Assembly (NCBI GenBank): GCA_003667245.1
Contig: RCNN01000525.1
Coordinates: forward strand, 1-17,409
Length of the DNA stretch: 17,409 nt
DNA from: Heterostelium multicystogenum
Taxonomy: Eukaryota; Evosea; Eumycetozoa; Acytosteliales; Acytosteliaceae
Direction of reading: 5' to 3'
This document shows positions 16,399 through 17,409 of the stretch, in pieces; positions within the stretch are counted from its first letter, which is position 1, and each line of letters begins with the position of its first letter. The notes below the pieces were generated by a model. That model was not told where the DNA came from. It worked only from the letters and a program-made list of their open reading frames with translations, and ran no database searches. The translations under genes were made by a program, and so were the position numbers.

Positions 16399-17409
16399 TC
16401 AGAACGAGACGACGTGGCTGGCCCTCACGTTGTCCGACGCACTGGCGAGTTTCAAGGTGCGCTGGCCTCGCGGCAGCTCCCAGGATTGGGTCTTCACCGC
16501 CCAATACTGGAGCTTGCGCAGCGGCACGGTGATGGACACCGCCCGAGTCTCCCCGGCCTTGAGGCTGACCCGATCAAACCCGACCAGGGTCTGCGGCGCG
16601 AACTCGGCACCTTCGACCTTGTGTTGCGGTGCCACTCAGGTACAGCTGCGGTACTTCATCCCCGCAACGCCACCACTATTGGTCAGTTTGAAATCAACCT
16701 TGAGGTCGCCATTGCCCAGGCGATAGGTTTGCAGCGCGCTGTAATCGAAGCGGCTATAGGACAACCCATAACCGAATGGGAACAGCGGTGCCTTATGCTG
16801 CGACTCAAACCAGCGGTAGCCGATATTGACGCCCTCGTGTAACTGACCACGCCATCCAGTTGCTGGCCACGCTCGGGGTACTTGGGATCGGTGGCGGGAT
16901 AGTCCTGCAGGCTGCGGGCCCAGGTAAACGGCAGGCGGCCTGCAGGGTTGCTGCGGCCGGTGAGGATGTTCGCAGTCGCAGGGCCGCCTTCATCACCTGT
17001 CCACCACATCTGCACCAGGCCCTTGACCTTGTCCAGCCATGGCATCGCGACCGGGCTGCTGGTGTTGAGCACCACTACGAGATTGGGATTTGATCGCGGC
17101 GATTTCTTCGATCAGTTTGTCCTGGTCGCCCGGCAAACCAAACTGTGGGTCGGTTACGCGCCCAGGCAAAAAAATACGACCTTCTTCGCGCTGCGGGCAG
17201 CAGCCAGCGCCTGCGCCCGGTTGGCTTCGCGCATGGCAGGCGTGACCCACGCCAGGCGTACTTGAACCGGTTCACCAGACGTGTCGTTATAGGTGCTGAC
17301 TTCAATCAGATGTTCGCCACGGCTGAGCTTGACCATGCGCCGCACGTTGTTGAGGCCATCGGTGGTTGGCATCAGGGCATCCTGCCCCGGATGCACCACA
17401 TCACCGTGC
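16399..17409 (-). CDS. GH3 family beta-glucosidase, C-terminal part (5' end off window; frameshifted as read)
   Basis: Glycoside hydrolase of family 3, probably periplasmic beta-glucosidase. From the right edge the sequence gives a beta-rich insert (EHLIEVSTYNDTSGEPVQVR, PA14-like), then the GH3 C-terminal domain (FGLPGDQDKLIEEIAA, VVLNTSSPVAMPWLDKVKGL, WTGDEGGPATANILTGRSNP, AGRLPFTWARSL), the conserved GYRWFE and FPFGYGLSYSRF motifs in a shifted frame, and a fibronectin III-like end (LVGFDRVSLKAGETRAVSIT) stopping at 16399. The catalytic nucleophile domain and any signal peptide lie beyond 17409. At least six indels are visible: around the A7 run 17168-17174 (probably two), 17085-17087, near 16835, near 16650 and 16632. 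The last two are compensating. Confidence 0.87.

Overview
The window looks like a chromosomal segment of a fluorescens-group Pseudomonas. This rests on GC-rich codon use throughout, a Pseudomonas-type REP doublet (4376-4488), and proteins that read like Pseudomonas sugar-catabolism enzymes. These identifications come from reading motifs and recalling family sequences; no database search was run.

Layout. 3-143 (+) is the tail of an unidentified gene. 121-2191 (-) is a stand-alone GH13 trehalose synthase, preceded on the same strand by an SDR sugar 1-dehydrogenase (2313-3095). Divergent from the SDR is an exported aldose 1-epimerase (3224-4373, +), which converges through the REP doublet on a minus-strand operon: MFS permease (10428-9105), GguC/AraD1-type FAH protein (9083-8090), alpha-ketoglutarate semialdehyde dehydrogenase (8078-6498), SMP-30 lactonase (6458-5583) and AraF-type arabinose-binding protein (5534-4529). 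Divergent from the MFS gene are an IlvD/Edd L-arabonate dehydratase (10622-12355, +), an FCD-type GntR regulator (12412-13132) and a LysR regulator (13167-14070). The right end is a second minus-strand group: exported GH3 beta-glucosidase (16399 to beyond the right edge), general porin (16299-15144) and bicupin protein (15005-14063).

Together 2.3-13.1 kb forms a nearly complete non-phosphorylating (Weimberg-like) L-arabinose pathway: arabinose to arabinolactone (SDR), to arabonate (SMP-30), to 2-keto-3-deoxyarabonate (dehydratase), to alpha-ketoglutarate semialdehyde (probably the AraD1 protein, since no DHDPS-family AraD is present), to alpha-ketoglutarate (KGSADH). Two divergent regions, upstream of the SDR and of the MFS gene, share a 24-bp element (22/24 identical) that carries a TnGTnnnACnA operator inside a sigma70-like spacer. 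This suggests one FCD-GntR regulon that also includes the mutarotase and perhaps treS.

A striking property is single-base indels. Almost every gene except the SDR, SMP-30 and KGSADH is broken by +1/-1 changes, mostly in homopolymer runs (roughly 45-50 in 17.4 kb). Undoing them restores family-length frames, and I saw no nonsense substitutions. I read them as uncorrected sequencing errors rather than real gene decay, and annotate each gene over its full restored span.
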